Below are positions 15,981 through 28,965 of a stretch of 45,777 nucleotides of DNA, one piece after another (position 1 is the stretch's first letter; every line of letters starts with the position of its first letter). The notes under the pieces are model-generated. The model made no database searches. It was given only the letters and a program-made list of their open reading frames with translations, and was not told the DNA's origin. The stretch covers positions 1 through 45,777 of the forward strand of contig JAFEFG010000030.1 in NCBI GenBank assembly GCA_018240685.1, written 5' to 3'. Position numbers and translations under genes: made by a program. Source of the DNA: Pseudomonadota bacterium (GTDB taxonomy: Bacteria > Pseudomonadota > Alphaproteobacteria > Reyranellales > Reyranellaceae).

Positions 15981-17990
15981 ATGACCTCAGCCCCCGATGA
16001 CGTTCTCCATCTCCTGCGCGAACGCGGCCGACCGGCCGACCCCGGCGCCCTCGAAGCCCTCATGCGGGGCGTGGCGGCAGCCCCCGAAGGCCTGGCCGGC
16101 CCGGAATGGGTCGAGCTGATCGCCCCCGGTGCGGACGCCGATCTGGTCCGCGCCCTGACGGCGTGGCGGGCCGAGCTGGCGCGGGCCGATGACGGGTTGG
16201 AAGCCATCCCTGCCCCGCCCGAACGGCTGGCGGCACTGCGCGCCGAGCTGAAGCGCCGCGGACTGGACGGTTTCGTCGTCCCACGCGCGGACGAACACCA
16301 GGGCGAATACGTTCCCCGGCGGTCGCAGCGGCTCGCCTGGCTCACCGGCTTCGCCGGATCGGCTGGCCTTGCCATCGTGCTGGCCGACCGCGCCGCGATC
16401 TTCGTCGACGGCCGCTACACGCTCGCCATCCGCACGCAGGTCGACCTCAAGGCCTTCACGCCCCACCAGGTTCCGGAGCAGTCGCCGGAAACCTGGATCG
16501 CCACGAACCTGCCCAAGGGAGCCAAGCTCGGCTTCGATCCCTGGCTGCAGACCGTCGACGGCTACGAGCGCTTTGCCCGCGCGGCGCAACGCGCCGGCGG
16601 CGAGTTCGTGCCGGTCGAACACAATCCCATCGACGCGGTCTGGCGCGACCGTCCGGCCGCGCCGCTCGCCCCCGTCCTGCCGCATCCCGAGGAATTCGCG
16701 GGCGAGAGCAGCGCCTCCCGCCGCAAGCGCATCGCCGAGATCGTCGAAGCGCGCGGTGCGGAGGTGGCGCTGCTCACGGCACCGGATTCGATCGCCTGGC
16801 TGTTGAACGTGCGCGGCGGCGACGTTCCCCGGACACCTTTTGCTCTCGGCTTCGCGCTGCTGCACGCCGACGGCCATGTCGACCTCTTCATGGATCCACG
16901 CAAGATCCCGGCGCGGACGACGGCATGGCTGGGCAATGCCGTGACCCAGGCGCCCCCCGAGGAACTCGGGCCGGCGCTCGACATGCTGGGCAAGCTGTCG
17001 AAGCGTGTGCTGGTCGAGACATCGACCGTGCCCTACTGGGCGGCCACGCGGCTGCAGGCTGCCGGCGCCACGCTCGTGCGCGATGTCGATCCGGTGGCGC
17101 TGCCCAAGGCGTGCAAGAACGCAGTCGAACTGGAGGGCATCCGGGCTGCGCATCGCCGTGACGGCGCGGCGATGACCCGTTTTCTGGCCTGGCTCGCCCG
17201 TGAATCGAAGGGCGGCCGTCTGCGCGAGATCGAGGTCTCCGACCGCCTGCAGGCCCTGCGGCAGGAGACCGGGAAGCTGCGCGATCTCTCCTTCGATACG
17301 ATCTCCGGGGCGGGCCCGAACGGCGCTATCGTCCATTATCACGCCTCCAAGGCCACCGAGCGAACGCTCGAGCAGGGGTCGCTCTACCTGGTCGATTCCG
17401 GCGGCCAGTATCGCGACGGCACGACCGACATCACGCGGACCGTCGCCATCGGCACGCCATCGCCGGAGATGCGGGACCGCTTCACGCGGGTGTTGAAGGG
17501 ACACATCGCACTGGCGATGGCACGCTTCCCGGCCGGCACGACGGGCTCGCAGCTCGACGCGCTGGCGCGCTATTCGCTCTGGCAGGCCGGCCTGGACTAC
17601 GATCACGGCACCGGCCACGGCGTCGGCGCCTACCTTTCGGTCCATGAAGGCCCGCAGCGCATCTCCAAGGTCGCCAACAGCATCGCCCTGCAGCCGGGCA
17701 TGATCGTCAGCAACGAGCCCGGCTACTACAGGACCGGCGCCTACGGCATCCGCATCGAGAACCTGGTGGCGGTGAAGGAGGCGGCGATCGAGGGTGCCGA
17801 CCGGCGCTACCTCGAGTTCGAGACGCTCACCCTCGCGCCGATCGACATCGACTGCATCGACGTCACGCTGCTGACCGAGGTCGAGAGAGCCTGGCTCAAC
17901 GCCTACCACGCGCGGGTGCGCGAGGTCGTGGCGCCTCAGGTCGACGACGCAACCCGCGTCTGGCTCGATACCGCGACGCACCCGATCTGA
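15981..17990 (+). CDS. pepP: Xaa-Pro aminopeptidase, M24B family, with an N-terminal extension
   Basis: 669 residues. Two creatinase-N-like domains are followed by a pita-bread catalytic domain with the five metal ligands of M24 peptidases: Asp472 and Asp483 (VDSGGQYRDGTTD), His546 (GTGHGVG), Glu579 (SNEPGYY) and Glu593 (IRIENL). It removes an N-terminal residue ahead of proline, using two Mn or Zn ions in the cytoplasm. The domain order is that of the long eukaryotic-type aminopeptidase P. About 75 helical residues precede the usual start region (PPERLAALRAELKRRGLDGF), a feature I do not recognise. ATG 15981 was chosen; an in-frame ATG at 15942 is an alternative. Confidence 0.9.
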   Translation: MTSAPDDVLHLLRERGRPADPGALEALMRGVAAAPEGLAGPEWVELIAPGADADLVRALTAWRAELARADDGLEAIPAPPERLAALRAELKRRGLDGFVVPRADEHQGEYVPRRSQRLAWLTGFAGSAGLAIVLADRAAIFVDGRYTLAIRTQVDLKAFTPHQVPEQSPETWIATNLPKGAKLGFDPWLQTVDGYERFARAAQRAGGEFVPVEHNPIDAVWRDRPAAPLAPVLPHPEEFAGESSASRRKRIAEIVEARGAEVALLTAPDSIAWLLNVRGGDVPRTPFALGFALLHADGHVDLFMDPRKIPARTTAWLGNAVTQAPPEELGPALDMLGKLSKRVLVETSTVPYWAATRLQAAGATLVRDVDPVALPKACKNAVELEGIRAAHRRDGAAMTRFLAWLARESKGGRLREIEVSDRLQALRQETGKLRDLSFDTISGAGPNGAIVHYHASKATERTLEQGSLYLVDSGGQYRDGTTDITRTVAIGTPSPEMRDRFTRVLKGHIALAMARFPAGTTGSQLDALARYSLWQAGLDYDHGTGHGVGAYLSVHEGPQRISKVANSIALQPGMIVSNEPGYYRTGAYGIRIENLVAVKEAAIEGADRRYLEFETLTLAPIDIDCIDVTLLTEVERAWLNAYHARVREVVAPQVDDATRVWLDTATHPI

Positions 17991-18016
17991 GCCGAGCCGA
18001 GGCGGAAAGGCAGAGC

Positions 18017-18032
18017 GGGCCGATGCCGGCCC
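18017..18032. terminator. Hairpin between convergent pepP and dcyD genes
   Basis: GGGCCG (18017-18022) pairs with CGGCCC (18027-18032) around a 4-base loop, with weaker flanking complementarity extending outward. It lies between two converging stops, without a clear U-run. Confidence 0.4.
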
Positions 18033-18050
18033 TGCGTTCCCTCGCCTGAG

Positions 18051-19085
18051 TCAGTCCTTCAGCTCCACACGCCCCAGCACGACGTCCTCGTAGACGTGCA
18101 GCGACGGCAGCCCGCCCGTGTGCATGAAGAGCACCTTGGCGTTGGGCTTGAAGTAGCCCTGGCGCGCAAGGCCGATGAGGCCTGCCATGATCTTTCCAGT
18201 ATAGACCGGGTCCAGCAGGACGCCCTCGGTCCGCGCCAGCATCTGCACGGCTTCGACCATCTTCGCGTTGGGCACCGAATATTTCGGCTGCCAGTAGCCG
18301 CCGATGCTCTTCACCGCCTCGCGCGGCACCTTGCCGATCCCGAGCAGGTCGGCGACGGCCTGCGCCTCCCTGTGGACCAGCGGCTCCTGGTCGGCGGGAT
18401 CGCGGCTGACGCCGATCCCGATCAGCGGGATCCTGATGTTGTTGCCGAAGAATCCGGCCACCATGCCGCCATGGGTCCCCGAACTGCCCGAGCCGACCAC
18501 GACGGCATCGAGCGCCAGCCCCATATCGAGCCACTGCTGCTGCATCTCCTGGACGCAGGCGACATAGCCCAATCCGCCGATGGCGTTCGACCCGCCGCCG
18601 GGAATGATGTAGCCCTTGCGGCCGAGCGAAGCGACTTCCTGCGCGACCTTCGACATGGCCGCGCCCATGTCCGAGCCGCCGGGCACCACCGTGATGGCCT
18701 CGACACCCATCAACTCGAACATGAAGTTGTTGCCGCCGGCTTCCTTCCTGTAGCTGCCGGGCACGCGCTCCTCGATCACGAAGCGGCACTTCAGCCCCTC
18801 CTTGACGGCGGCAGCAAGGGTGATGCGGCAATGATTGGACTGCGGCGCGCCGCAGGTGATCAGCGTGTCGGCCCCCTGCGCCAGCGCATCGGCGGCGAGG
18901 AACTCGAGCTTGCGGGTCTTGTTGCCGCCGGGAAAGAGACCCAGCATGTCGTCGCGCTTGATCCAGATTTCCGGGCCGACGCCGCCCGGGCAGGTCGCCG
19001 CCAGCGCCCTGGTGAAGTGCGGCAGCAGTTCGATGGGCGTGGGGGCATGGGTGTAGCGACGACGCGGGAAACGGGCCAGGTCCAT
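18051..19085 (-). CDS. D-cysteine desulfhydrase / ACC deaminase-like PLP enzyme
   Basis: 344 residues of the fold type II PLP family. Lys56 in PGGNKTRKLE (52-61) is the Schiff-base lysine, GAPQSNH (79-85) is the substrate-carboxylate loop, and VGSGSSGTHGG holds the phosphate-binding glycines. The family includes D-cysteine desulfhydrase, 1-aminocyclopropane-1-carboxylate deaminase and L-cysteate sulfo-lyase. D-cysteine desulfhydrase (DcyD), releasing H2S, pyruvate and ammonia, is the most likely assignment. The gene stands alone between convergent pepP and the downstream end of ligA. Confidence 0.85.
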   Translation of the reverse strand: MDLARFPRRRYTHAPTPIELLPHFTRALAATCPGGVGPEIWIKRDDMLGLFPGGNKTRKLEFLAADALAQGADTLITCGAPQSNHCRITLAAAVKEGLKCRFVIEERVPGSYRKEAGGNNFMFELMGVEAITVVPGGSDMGAAMSKVAQEVASLGRKGYIIPGGGSNAIGGLGYVACVQEMQQQWLDMGLALDAVVVGSGSSGTHGGMVAGFFGNNIRIPLIGIGVSRDPADQEPLVHREAQAVADLLGIGKVPREAVKSIGGYWQPKYSVPNAKMVEAVQMLARTEGVLLDPVYTGKIMAGLIGLARQGYFKPNAKVLFMHTGGLPSLHVYEDVVLGRVELKD

Positions 19086-19150
19086 TCGATCAACTCCAGC
19101 AAGAGAATTTCAGTTGAATGCCGTCACAGGCGGCGTGGTGGAGATGCAGA

Positions 19151-22997
<3,847 letters not shown>

Positions 22998-23008
22998 GGA
23001 GCCTCGAT

Positions 23009-23830
23009 CTAGAACAAGCCGAGGAACTTGCCCGAAGACTCGCCGGGAGCCGGTGAGCCTTCGCCCGTTACGAGGTAGTAGGAATCCTGATACCAGGTGC
23101 TGCCAGGGAAATTGTAGCCCAGCACCGCGGCCGTCTGCTTCGCTTCGTCCTTCACGCCCAGCGCCAGATAGCATTCGACGAGGCGGTGAAGCGCCTCGGG
23201 CACCTGCGACGTCGTCTGATAGCGCTCGATCACGGTGCGGTAGCGGTTGATCGCGCCGACATACTGCTGGGCCTTCTGATAGAAGCGGCCGACATACATC
23301 TCCTGGCCGGCGAGCTGGTCGATCGCCAGATCGATCTTGAGACGCGCGTCGCGGGCGTAGGGCGTATCGGGGAAGCGCTTGGCGACCTCCGACAGCGCAT
23401 CCAGTGCCTGCTGAGTGGCACGCTGGTCGCGGCCGACGTCGGAGATCTGCTCGTAGTAGCACAACGCCTTCAGATAGTAGGCGTAGGGGATGTCCTTGTG
23501 GCCGGGATGGAGCTGGATGAACCGGTCCAGCGCAATGATCGCGTCGTCGTACTTGTTGGATTCGTAGTACGTGAAGGCGGCCATGATCTCCGCCTTGGTC
23601 GCCCATACCGAATAGGGATGCTGGCGATCGACTTCCTCGAACTCCTTGGCCGCGTGCTTGTAGTCCTGCGCGGCAAGATCATCGAGGGCGCGGTTGTAGA
23701 GGACCTCGACCGGCTGCTCGCTGTAGTTCGTATCGTCTGAGGAGGAGGAGCCGCAGGCCGCCAGCGTCGCCAGCGCGAACATCGCTCCACCGATTGCCGT
23801 CACCGTCCTGATCTTCACCACAAGCGCCAT
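23009..23830 (-). CDS. bamD: Outer-membrane assembly lipoprotein BamD
   Basis: 273 residues from ATG 23830. A lipoprotein signal peptide ends in the lipobox LAAC with Cys26, followed by a Ser-rich linker and five TPR-like repeats starting at YNRALDDLAAQDYKHAAKEFEEV. It is part of the BAM complex that inserts beta-barrel proteins. A TTG at 23842 is in frame, but the ATG is better. It is followed closely by recN and ligA, the order typical of alphaproteobacteria. The upstream neighbour would usually be lpxC; here it is ftsZ with a terminator. Confidence 0.93.
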   Translation of the reverse strand: MALVVKIRTVTAIGGAMFALATLAACGSSSSDDTNYSEQPVEVLYNRALDDLAAQDYKHAAKEFEEVDRQHPYSVWATKAEIMAAFTYYESNKYDDAIIALDRFIQLHPGHKDIPYAYYLKALCYYEQISDVGRDQRATQQALDALSEVAKRFPDTPYARDARLKIDLAIDQLAGQEMYVGRFYQKAQQYVGAINRYRTVIERYQTTSQVPEALHRLVECYLALGVKDEAKQTAAVLGYNFPGSTWYQDSYYLVTGEGSPAPGESSGKFLGLF

Positions 23831-23873
23831 GTCCCATCCCAATCGTGCCGCCGGTTTATATCACGCTCTTGCC

Positions 23874-23899
23874 AAAAAAAGAGGGGCCATAGGCCCCTC
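23874..23899 (-). terminator. Intrinsic terminator of the dcw/ftsZ transcript
   Basis: On the minus strand, GAGGGGCC (23899-23892) pairs with GGCCCCTC (23888-23881) across a three-base loop, followed at once by seven U residues (23880-23874). It lies 46 bases after the ftsZ stop and 44 bases before the bamD start, so the long division operon ends here and bamD needs its own promoter or read-through. Confidence 0.92.
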
Positions 23900-23944
23900 G
23901 AGAAATGCGTGGAAAACTTGCGCGATACGCGCCAGTTGCCCCGC

Positions 23945-25711
23945 TCAGTTGGCCTGACGGCGCAAGAAAGCGGGGATTTGCAGATCGTCGTCCTCCCGCG
24001 CGGGCTTGGCGCGCTCGGTGACGTCGATCGAGGTCTGTACCGGCGTCGGCCGCACGACAGGCTTGGGTGCGGCAACGACGTTCTCTGGAGCCGTCCGCGG
24101 CACCGGCGCCTCGGCGACAGCGGCGGCGGCGCTCGCCCCCTTCGTCGAGGCAAAGGCGCCGGTAATGCGCTGGAACAGGTTCGGCGTGCGGCTCTCCGAG
24201 GCCGCCGGGCGGGCCACGGCAGGCCGCGAGACCGGTTCGGTCGCGCGCACGGCCGGCCGCATCGGCGGCCGGCTCACCCGCCAGTCGGTCTCGTCGACCA
24301 TCGGCTTGGGCGCCGCGGGTGCAGCAGCCACAGGCGCCGGCGCAGCAGCTGGCGCCGGCGGCGCGACCGGAGCGGGAGCCGGAGCCGCCATCTGAGGCGG
24401 AGCAGCGACAGGCGCGGGGGCCGGAGCCGGCGCCAGAACCGGCGGAAGCTCGGCTGCCGCCGCAGTCACCTGGACCGGAGCCTCGACGATGGGGGCAACC
24501 GGAGCCTGCATGACGGCAGGCGCCGGGGCAGCCGCAGCGATCGGCGCCGGAGCGGCAACCGGAGGTGCGACCGGCGGCGGCGCCACGACCGGTGCCGGCG
24601 CTGCCACCGGCGCAACGGCTGCGGCCGGCATGGCGACGCGGCCCACCGGCGGCGCGGCCGGCCGGCTCAGAGCCGGCTGTCCGGTCTGGACAGGCCGATT
24701 CATGTCGAGCGACAGGTAGTTCGGCGCCGGCTGCTGCGAGGCCATGGCGGCAATGCCGGTCGCGACGACCGACACGCGCATGCGGCCCTGCATGGTGGCG
24801 TCGAAAGTCGAGCCGAAGATGATGTTGGCGTCGGCATCCACTTCCTCGCGGATGCGGTTCGCCGCCTCGTCGACCTCGTGCAGGGTCATGTCGAGACCGC
24901 CGGTGATGTTGATGAGAACGCCCTTGGCGCCCTTCATCGAATGATCTTCCAGCAGCGGGTTGGAAATCGCCGATTCGGCCGCGACGCGGGCGCGGTCCTG
25001 GCCCTCGGCCTCGCCCGTGCCCATCATCGCCTTGCCCATCTCGCCCATCACGGTGCGGATGTCGGCGAAGTCGAGGTTGATCAGGCCCGGCATCACCATC
25101 AGGTCGGTCACGCCGCGCACGCCCATGTGCAGCACGTCGTCGGCCATCTTGAAGGCGTCGGCGAAGGTGGTCTTCTCGTTGGCGATCTTGAACAGGTTCT
25201 GGTTCGGGATGACGATCAGCGTATCCACGACCTTCTCGAGCTCGGTGATGCCCTGCTCGGCCGACTGCATGCGCCGGCGGCCCTCGAAGTGGAACGGCTT
25301 GGTCACGACGCCGATGGTGAGGATGCCCTGCTCGCGCGCTGCAGCAGCGATGACCGGAGCCGCACCGGTGCCGGTGCCGCCGCCCATGCCGGCCGTGACG
25401 AACACCATGTTGGCGCCGTCGAGGAGCTGCAGGATCTCGGGCAGCGCTTCCTCGGCGGCCTGACGGCCGACCTCGGGACGGGCGCCGGCGCCCAAGCCCT
25501 GCGTCACCGTGATGCCGAGCTGCACGCGGCGATCCGCGAGCGACTGCGCGAGCGCCTGCGCATCGGTGTTGGCGACGATGAACTCGACGCCCTCCAGCGA
25601 CGCGCTGATCATGTTGTTGACGGCATTCCCGCCCGCGCCACCGACACCGACGACGGTGATCCGGGGCTTAATCTCGGACTCCTTCTGAGGGAGACTGAGG
25701 TTGATGGTCAT
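23945..25711 (-). CDS. ftsZ: Cell division GTPase FtsZ
   Basis: 588 residues from ATG 25711, with GGAG about eight bases upstream. The tubulin-like GTPase core has [11 protein letters not shown] (22-32) and the signature GGGTGTG (110-116), ending near residue 320. A very long Ala/Pro/Val-rich linker of roughly 250 residues follows, with a MVDETDWRV segment, then the conserved tail [12 protein letters not shown] (575-586) that binds FtsA and other partners. It polymerises into the Z ring. The 10-bp hairpin in its leader and the inverted repeat near the ftsA stop suggest control in addition to read-through from ftsA. Confidence 0.97.
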   Translation of the reverse strand: MTINLSLPQKESEIKPRITVVGVGGAGGNAVNNMISASLEGVEFIVANTDAQALAQSLADRRVQLGITVTQGLGAGARPEVGRQAAEEALPEILQLLDGANMVFVTAGMGGGTGTGAAPVIAAAAREQGILTIGVVTKPFHFEGRRRMQSAEQGITELEKVVDTLIVIPNQNLFKIANEKTTFADAFKMADDVLHMGVRGVTDLMVMPGLINLDFADIRTVMGEMGKAMMGTGEAEGQDRARVAAESAISNPLLEDHSMKGAKGVLINITGGLDMTLHEVDEAANRIREEVDADANIIFGSTFDATMQGRMRVSVVATGIAAMASQQPAPNYLSLDMNRPVQTGQPALSRPAAPPVGRVAMPAAAVAPVAAPAPVVAPPPVAPPVAAPAPIAAAAPAPAVMQAPVAPIVEAPVQVTAAAAELPPVLAPAPAPAPVAAPPQMAAPAPAPVAPPAPAAAPAPVAAAPAAPKPMVDETDWRVSRPPMRPAVRATEPVSRPAVARPAASESRTPNLFQRITGAFASTKGASAAAAVAEAPVPRTAPENVVAAPKPVVRPTPVQTSIDVTERAKPAREDDDLQIPAFLRRQAN

Positions 25712-25727
25712 ACGGTTTTCTCCACGC

Positions 25728-25774
25728 AAACGAGGGGGTGATCTGCTCGGAGCGGCAGGTTGGTCCCCTCGTTT
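25728..25774 (-). promoter_or_regulatory. Stem-loop in the ftsZ mRNA leader
   Basis: AAACGAGGGG and CCCCTCGTTT form a perfect 10-bp inverted repeat (25728-25737 and 25765-25774) with a 27-base loop that can hold an inner CUGC/GCAG stem. Its 3' arm ends just before the GGAG ribosome site of ftsZ, so folding could affect translation or mRNA stability. Confidence 0.5.
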
Positions 25775-25827
25775 TCGGGAGGCCCTTACCCTGCCACCAG
25801 CTTATTCTTTCTTATCAACATCTGCTG

Positions 25828-25843
25828 AGGACAGTTCTGTCCT
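25828..25843. promoter_or_regulatory. Inverted repeat between ftsA and ftsZ
   Basis: AGGACAG-TT-CTGTCCT is a 7-bp inverted repeat with a two-base centre, 15 bases after the ftsA stop and beside the AT-rich CAATATATTG. It resembles an operator for a dimeric regulator and may mark an internal ftsZ promoter; no regulator can be named. Confidence 0.35.
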
Positions 25844-25857
25844 ACACAATATATTGC

Positions 25858-27093
25858 CTAAAAGTTTTCCCTAATCCAACTGCCAATCCGGCCGATACGG
25901 CTCGACGGCGCTTCCGCTACGGCCGGTTGCGCCTGGACGGCCGCATGATGCTGGAGCGCAAAGGACAGCAGCCCCGCAGCGGCGGAAAATGCCGGTCCAC
26001 CAGTAGAATCCGCGAGTCCGGCAAGCCGCAGCGGAGCACCGGTCCGCACCTTCTTGTTGAGAATCGAGGACGCGACCTCGGTCACGCCGTCGAGCTGGCT
26101 GCCGCCGCCGACCAGAACGGCCCGCCCGCCGGCCAACTTATCCACACCGCTCGCCTCCAGCCGGCTGCGCACCAGCTCGAACGTCTCCTCGACGCGCGGG
26201 CGGATGATGCCGACCAGAATCGAGCGCGGGATGTGGTTGGGCCGCGTGCGATCCTCCTCGCCGATGAGGGGCACGTCGATGATGTCGTACTCGTCGTTGG
26301 GCTTGGCCACGGCACGGCCGATCTGGGTCTTCATGCGCTCGGCATGGGCGACCGGCGTGGACAGGCCGCGCGCGATGTCGCGGGTGACGTGCTCGCCGCC
26401 GACCGGGATCGAATCGACGTGGACGAGATGGCCCTCGTAGAACACGGCGATGGAGGTCGTGCCGCCCCCCATGTCGATCAGCGTGACGCCCAGATCCCGC
26501 TCGTCGGAGACCAGCGAGCTCAGCCCCGCGGCGTGCGACGCCACGACCCGCTCGGCGATCTCGAGATGCGCCCGGCGCACGCAGACCTGCAGGTTGCGCA
26601 TCGCGCTGCTCGCCGCCGTGACCAGATGCACATCGACGCCCAGCCGCTCGCCGAACATGCCGCGTGCGTCCCGCACCGCCGTGCCGTCGACGGTGTAGCC
26701 GATCGCTTCGGAATGGACGATGTCGCGGTCCGCCGTCTCGGCCGGCAGATGGATGTGCTGCTGCACGCGCCGGACGTCGCGCTCCCCGATCTCGTGATGG
26801 CCGATGGCCACCTCGAGGGTCTGGGTGTGGGAGGCCGGCGAGCCCCCACTCACCCCGACGATAACCTCGCGAACATGCTCGCCGCACATCTCTTCGGCGG
26901 TGGACACGGCGGTGGAAATCGCCCGGGTCGCGGACTCCATGTCGATGATGTTCCCGGATCGCATGCCCAGCGCAGGCTGATGGCCGATGCCTACGACGCG
27001 AAGCCCCTGCCCGTCGACGCGGGCCACGAAACACACGACCTTGCTCGTCCCAATATCGAGCGCCGCAATCACGCCATTTCTTGTCTTCGCCAC
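25858..27093 (-). CDS. ftsA: Cell division protein FtsA
   Basis: 411 residues. The start is GTG 27093, with GGGGGA five bases upstream and 19 bases after the ftsQ stop; a longer frame would overlap ftsQ. The actin-like fold shows ALDIGTSKV (phosphate 1), the SHI/1C-domain region with VIVGVSGGSP, MGGGTTSIAVF (phosphate 2) and VLVGGGSQLDGV. The C-terminus GRIGSWIRENF is the amphipathic helix that anchors FtsA to the inner membrane. It tethers FtsZ through its tail peptide. Confidence 0.96.
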   Translation of the reverse strand: MAKTRNGVIAALDIGTSKVVCFVARVDGQGLRVVGIGHQPALGMRSGNIIDMESATRAISTAVSTAEEMCGEHVREVIVGVSGGSPASHTQTLEVAIGHHEIGERDVRRVQQHIHLPAETADRDIVHSEAIGYTVDGTAVRDARGMFGERLGVDVHLVTAASSAMRNLQVCVRRAHLEIAERVVASHAAGLSSLVSDERDLGVTLIDMGGGTTSIAVFYEGHLVHVDSIPVGGEHVTRDIARGLSTPVAHAERMKTQIGRAVAKPNDEYDIIDVPLIGEEDRTRPNHIPRSILVGIIRPRVEETFELVRSRLEASGVDKLAGGRAVLVGGGSQLDGVTEVASSILNKKVRTGAPLRLAGLADSTGGPAFSAAAGLLSFALQHHAAVQAQPAVAEAPSSRIGRIGSWIRENF

Positions 27094-27112
27094 GATGTCC
27101 CCCGTGCTTACG

Positions 27113-28036
27113 CTACACTTTTGATTGCACCGGCTTCGCCGCCGCGCTCGGCGACGGTGCATCCTCCGCCGAGCCACGCTTCCTAAGATATAGCTTATCC
27201 GGCAACCGAAGATCGATCACGCCGAACTCGCGCGACAACAGCTTGTACTCGTCATCGAGCTTGCCGAGCCGCTGGAGCGCCGCAACGGCATCCTCCTCCG
27301 GCAGCCAGATCTCGACGTCGTTCTTCAGCACGAGATTCCAGCGCCGCTGGCCGACCCACACCGCAGCGCGCAGTTGCTTGGTGACCTTGGGCTCGTAGGT
27401 CAGCAGCAGCAGCAGGTCGCCCACATGCTCGGGTGCGCCGGGCCCGCCCAGCAGCAGCAGCGATTCCGCCCCCGGCGGCATGCGGCTCGCGCGCACGGTG
27501 CGGCCGTTCTGGTCGATCAGCGTGTATTCCGTGCCGTTCTGCCAGATGGCGACCGCACGCCGCTCCCTGAGCGTGACATAGAGCGTATCCGGCAGGCGCC
27601 GCTCCACGGTAGCGCTCGCCACCCAGTCGATCGCCTCGAGGCGATGGCGCGCCGCCTGCAGGTCGATGCCGAGCAGCGAATCGCCGGCCTTCACGTCGAG
27701 TGCGGCCAGGATCGCCTCGCGCGTGACGTAGTCGCGCCCCTCGACCGTGATGTCGGCGAGCTTGAACGGCGTGACCGCGGCGACGACGGCGCGCGACGCA
27801 TCCTCGACGTGGGTCTGGATCGCGACGAGCCAGCCCTCCCGCCATGCCAGCCAGCCGCCCCCGCCGCCCATCCCCAGCAGCAATACGGCAAGGCCCAGCA
27901 GCATCGGCTGGCGCCAGACCGGCTTGCCGGACTTGCGGCTCGTGCTGCGCTTCTTGCGGCGGTCATAGTCACGCCGGGCCGGCGTTGCGCCGGACGACCT
28001 GCCCGACGATCTGGGCGTGCGGGCCGGCGCTCTCAT
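27113..28036 (-). CDS. ftsQ: Cell division protein FtsQ
   Basis: 307 residues from ATG 28036, overlapping the ddl stop as ATGA. A basic, Arg/Ser-rich cytoplasmic tail (1-44) precedes one membrane helix (about 45-63), then a POTRA domain (FKLADITVEGRDYVTREAI, from about 91) and the FtsQ/DivIB domain with LRERRAVAIW and FGVIDLRLPDKLYLR. It links early and late divisome proteins. The cytoplasmic tail is long and low in complexity, as in other alphaproteobacteria. Frame extension to 28972 is a shadow over ddl. Confidence 0.94.
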   Translation of the reverse strand: MRAPARTPRSSGRSSGATPARRDYDRRKKRSTSRKSGKPVWRQPMLLGLAVLLLGMGGGGGWLAWREGWLVAIQTHVEDASRAVVAAVTPFKLADITVEGRDYVTREAILAALDVKAGDSLLGIDLQAARHRLEAIDWVASATVERRLPDTLYVTLRERRAVAIWQNGTEYTLIDQNGRTVRASRMPPGAESLLLLGGPGAPEHVGDLLLLLTYEPKVTKQLRAAVWVGQRRWNLVLKNDVEIWLPEEDAVAALQRLGKLDDEYKLLSREFGVIDLRLPDKLYLRKRGSAEDAPSPSAAAKPVQSKV

Positions 28037-28965
28037 GTCGGGCGCCTCGCATGATCGACCATCCAGGACATGAGCTGGGGCCAGGAGATCCCCGCCCACT
28101 TCGCCTGCTCCGGCGCCAGCGAAAGCGGCGTCATCCCCGGCTGCGTGTTGAGCTCGAGCATCACCAGGCCGGACGTGCCGGGCTTGCTCTCGTCCCAGCG
28201 GAAATCGCCGCGGGTCAGGCCGTTGCAGCCGAGCGTCTGGTGCGCAAGCAGCGCCCATTGCTTCGCCTGCTCGTAGACCTCGGCCGGGATCGGCGCCGGC
28301 ACGAGATGCTCGGTGATGCCGTCGGTGTACTTGGCCTCGTAGTCGTAGAAGCGCGTGCGCGGGCGAAGCTCGGTCACGCCGACGGCCTCGTCGTCCATCA
28401 CCGCGACCGTGAGCTCGCGGCCGGGAACGAACTTCTCGATCAGCACCTTCTCGCCGAAAGCGGCTTCGGCCGCCTCGACCGCTATCAGATTGTCGCCTTC
28501 CCGCACGATATACACGCCGACGCTCGACCCCTGGTCGATCGGCTTCACCACATAGGGCCGCGGCATCGGATCGCCTGCCTCGAGCGACCGCCGCTCCACG
28601 ACCCTGCCCTCGGCGACGCGAATGCCGACGGACGAGAAGACGCGGCGCGCCATCGGCTTGTCCATCGCGAGGGCGGAGGCGAGCACACCCGAATGCGTGT
28701 AGGGCACTGCCAGGATCTCGAGCACGCCCTGGATGCAGCCGTCCTCGCCGTATTTTCCGTGCAGCGCGTTGAACACGACGTCCGGCCCGCCGCCCGACGC
28801 CGGACGCAGGAAATCCATCAGCGCCCGCAGGTCGCGCTTCACGTCGTATTCGATCACGGTGTGGCCGCCCTCGCGCAGCCCTTCGGCGCAGGCCTTGCCG
28901 CTCACCAGCGAGACCTCGCGCTCGGGCGACCAGCCGCCCATCAGGACAGCGACGGTGACGCTCAT
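28033..28965 (-). CDS. ddl: D-alanine--D-alanine ligase
   Basis: 310 residues with the ATP-grasp fold: [14 protein letters not shown] (10-23) for the first D-Ala site, [13 protein letters not shown] for the ATP lid, and [14 protein letters not shown] with metal ligands. It makes D-Ala-D-Ala for MurF. Its start overlaps the murB stop and its stop overlaps the ftsQ start, both as ATGA. It is the DdlB type embedded in dcw. Confidence 0.96.
   Translation of the reverse strand: MSVTVAVLMGGWSPEREVSLVSGKACAEGLREGGHTVIEYDVKRDLRALMDFLRPASGGGPDVVFNALHGKYGEDGCIQGVLEILAVPYTHSGVLASALAMDKPMARRVFSSVGIRVAEGRVVERRSLEAGDPMPRPYVVKPIDQGSSVGVYIVREGDNLIAVEAAEAAFGEKVLIEKFVPGRELTVAVMDDEAVGVTELRPRTRFYDYEAKYTDGITEHLVPAPIPAEVYEQAKQWALLAHQTLGCNGLTRGDFRWDESKPGTSGLVMLELNTQPGMTPLSLAPEQAKWAGISWPQLMSWMVDHARRPT

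Noticed and set aside
15987..17981. A long open frame of 664 codons antisense to the aminopeptidase
   Set aside because: GC-rich third positions remove stops from the opposite strand. The translation shows no domains, while the plus strand has all M24 metal ligands.
22998..23606. N-terminal extension of recN over bamD
   Set aside because: It overlaps bamD, whose lipobox and TPR repeats are clear in another frame; RecN families start at MLASLSIRDF.
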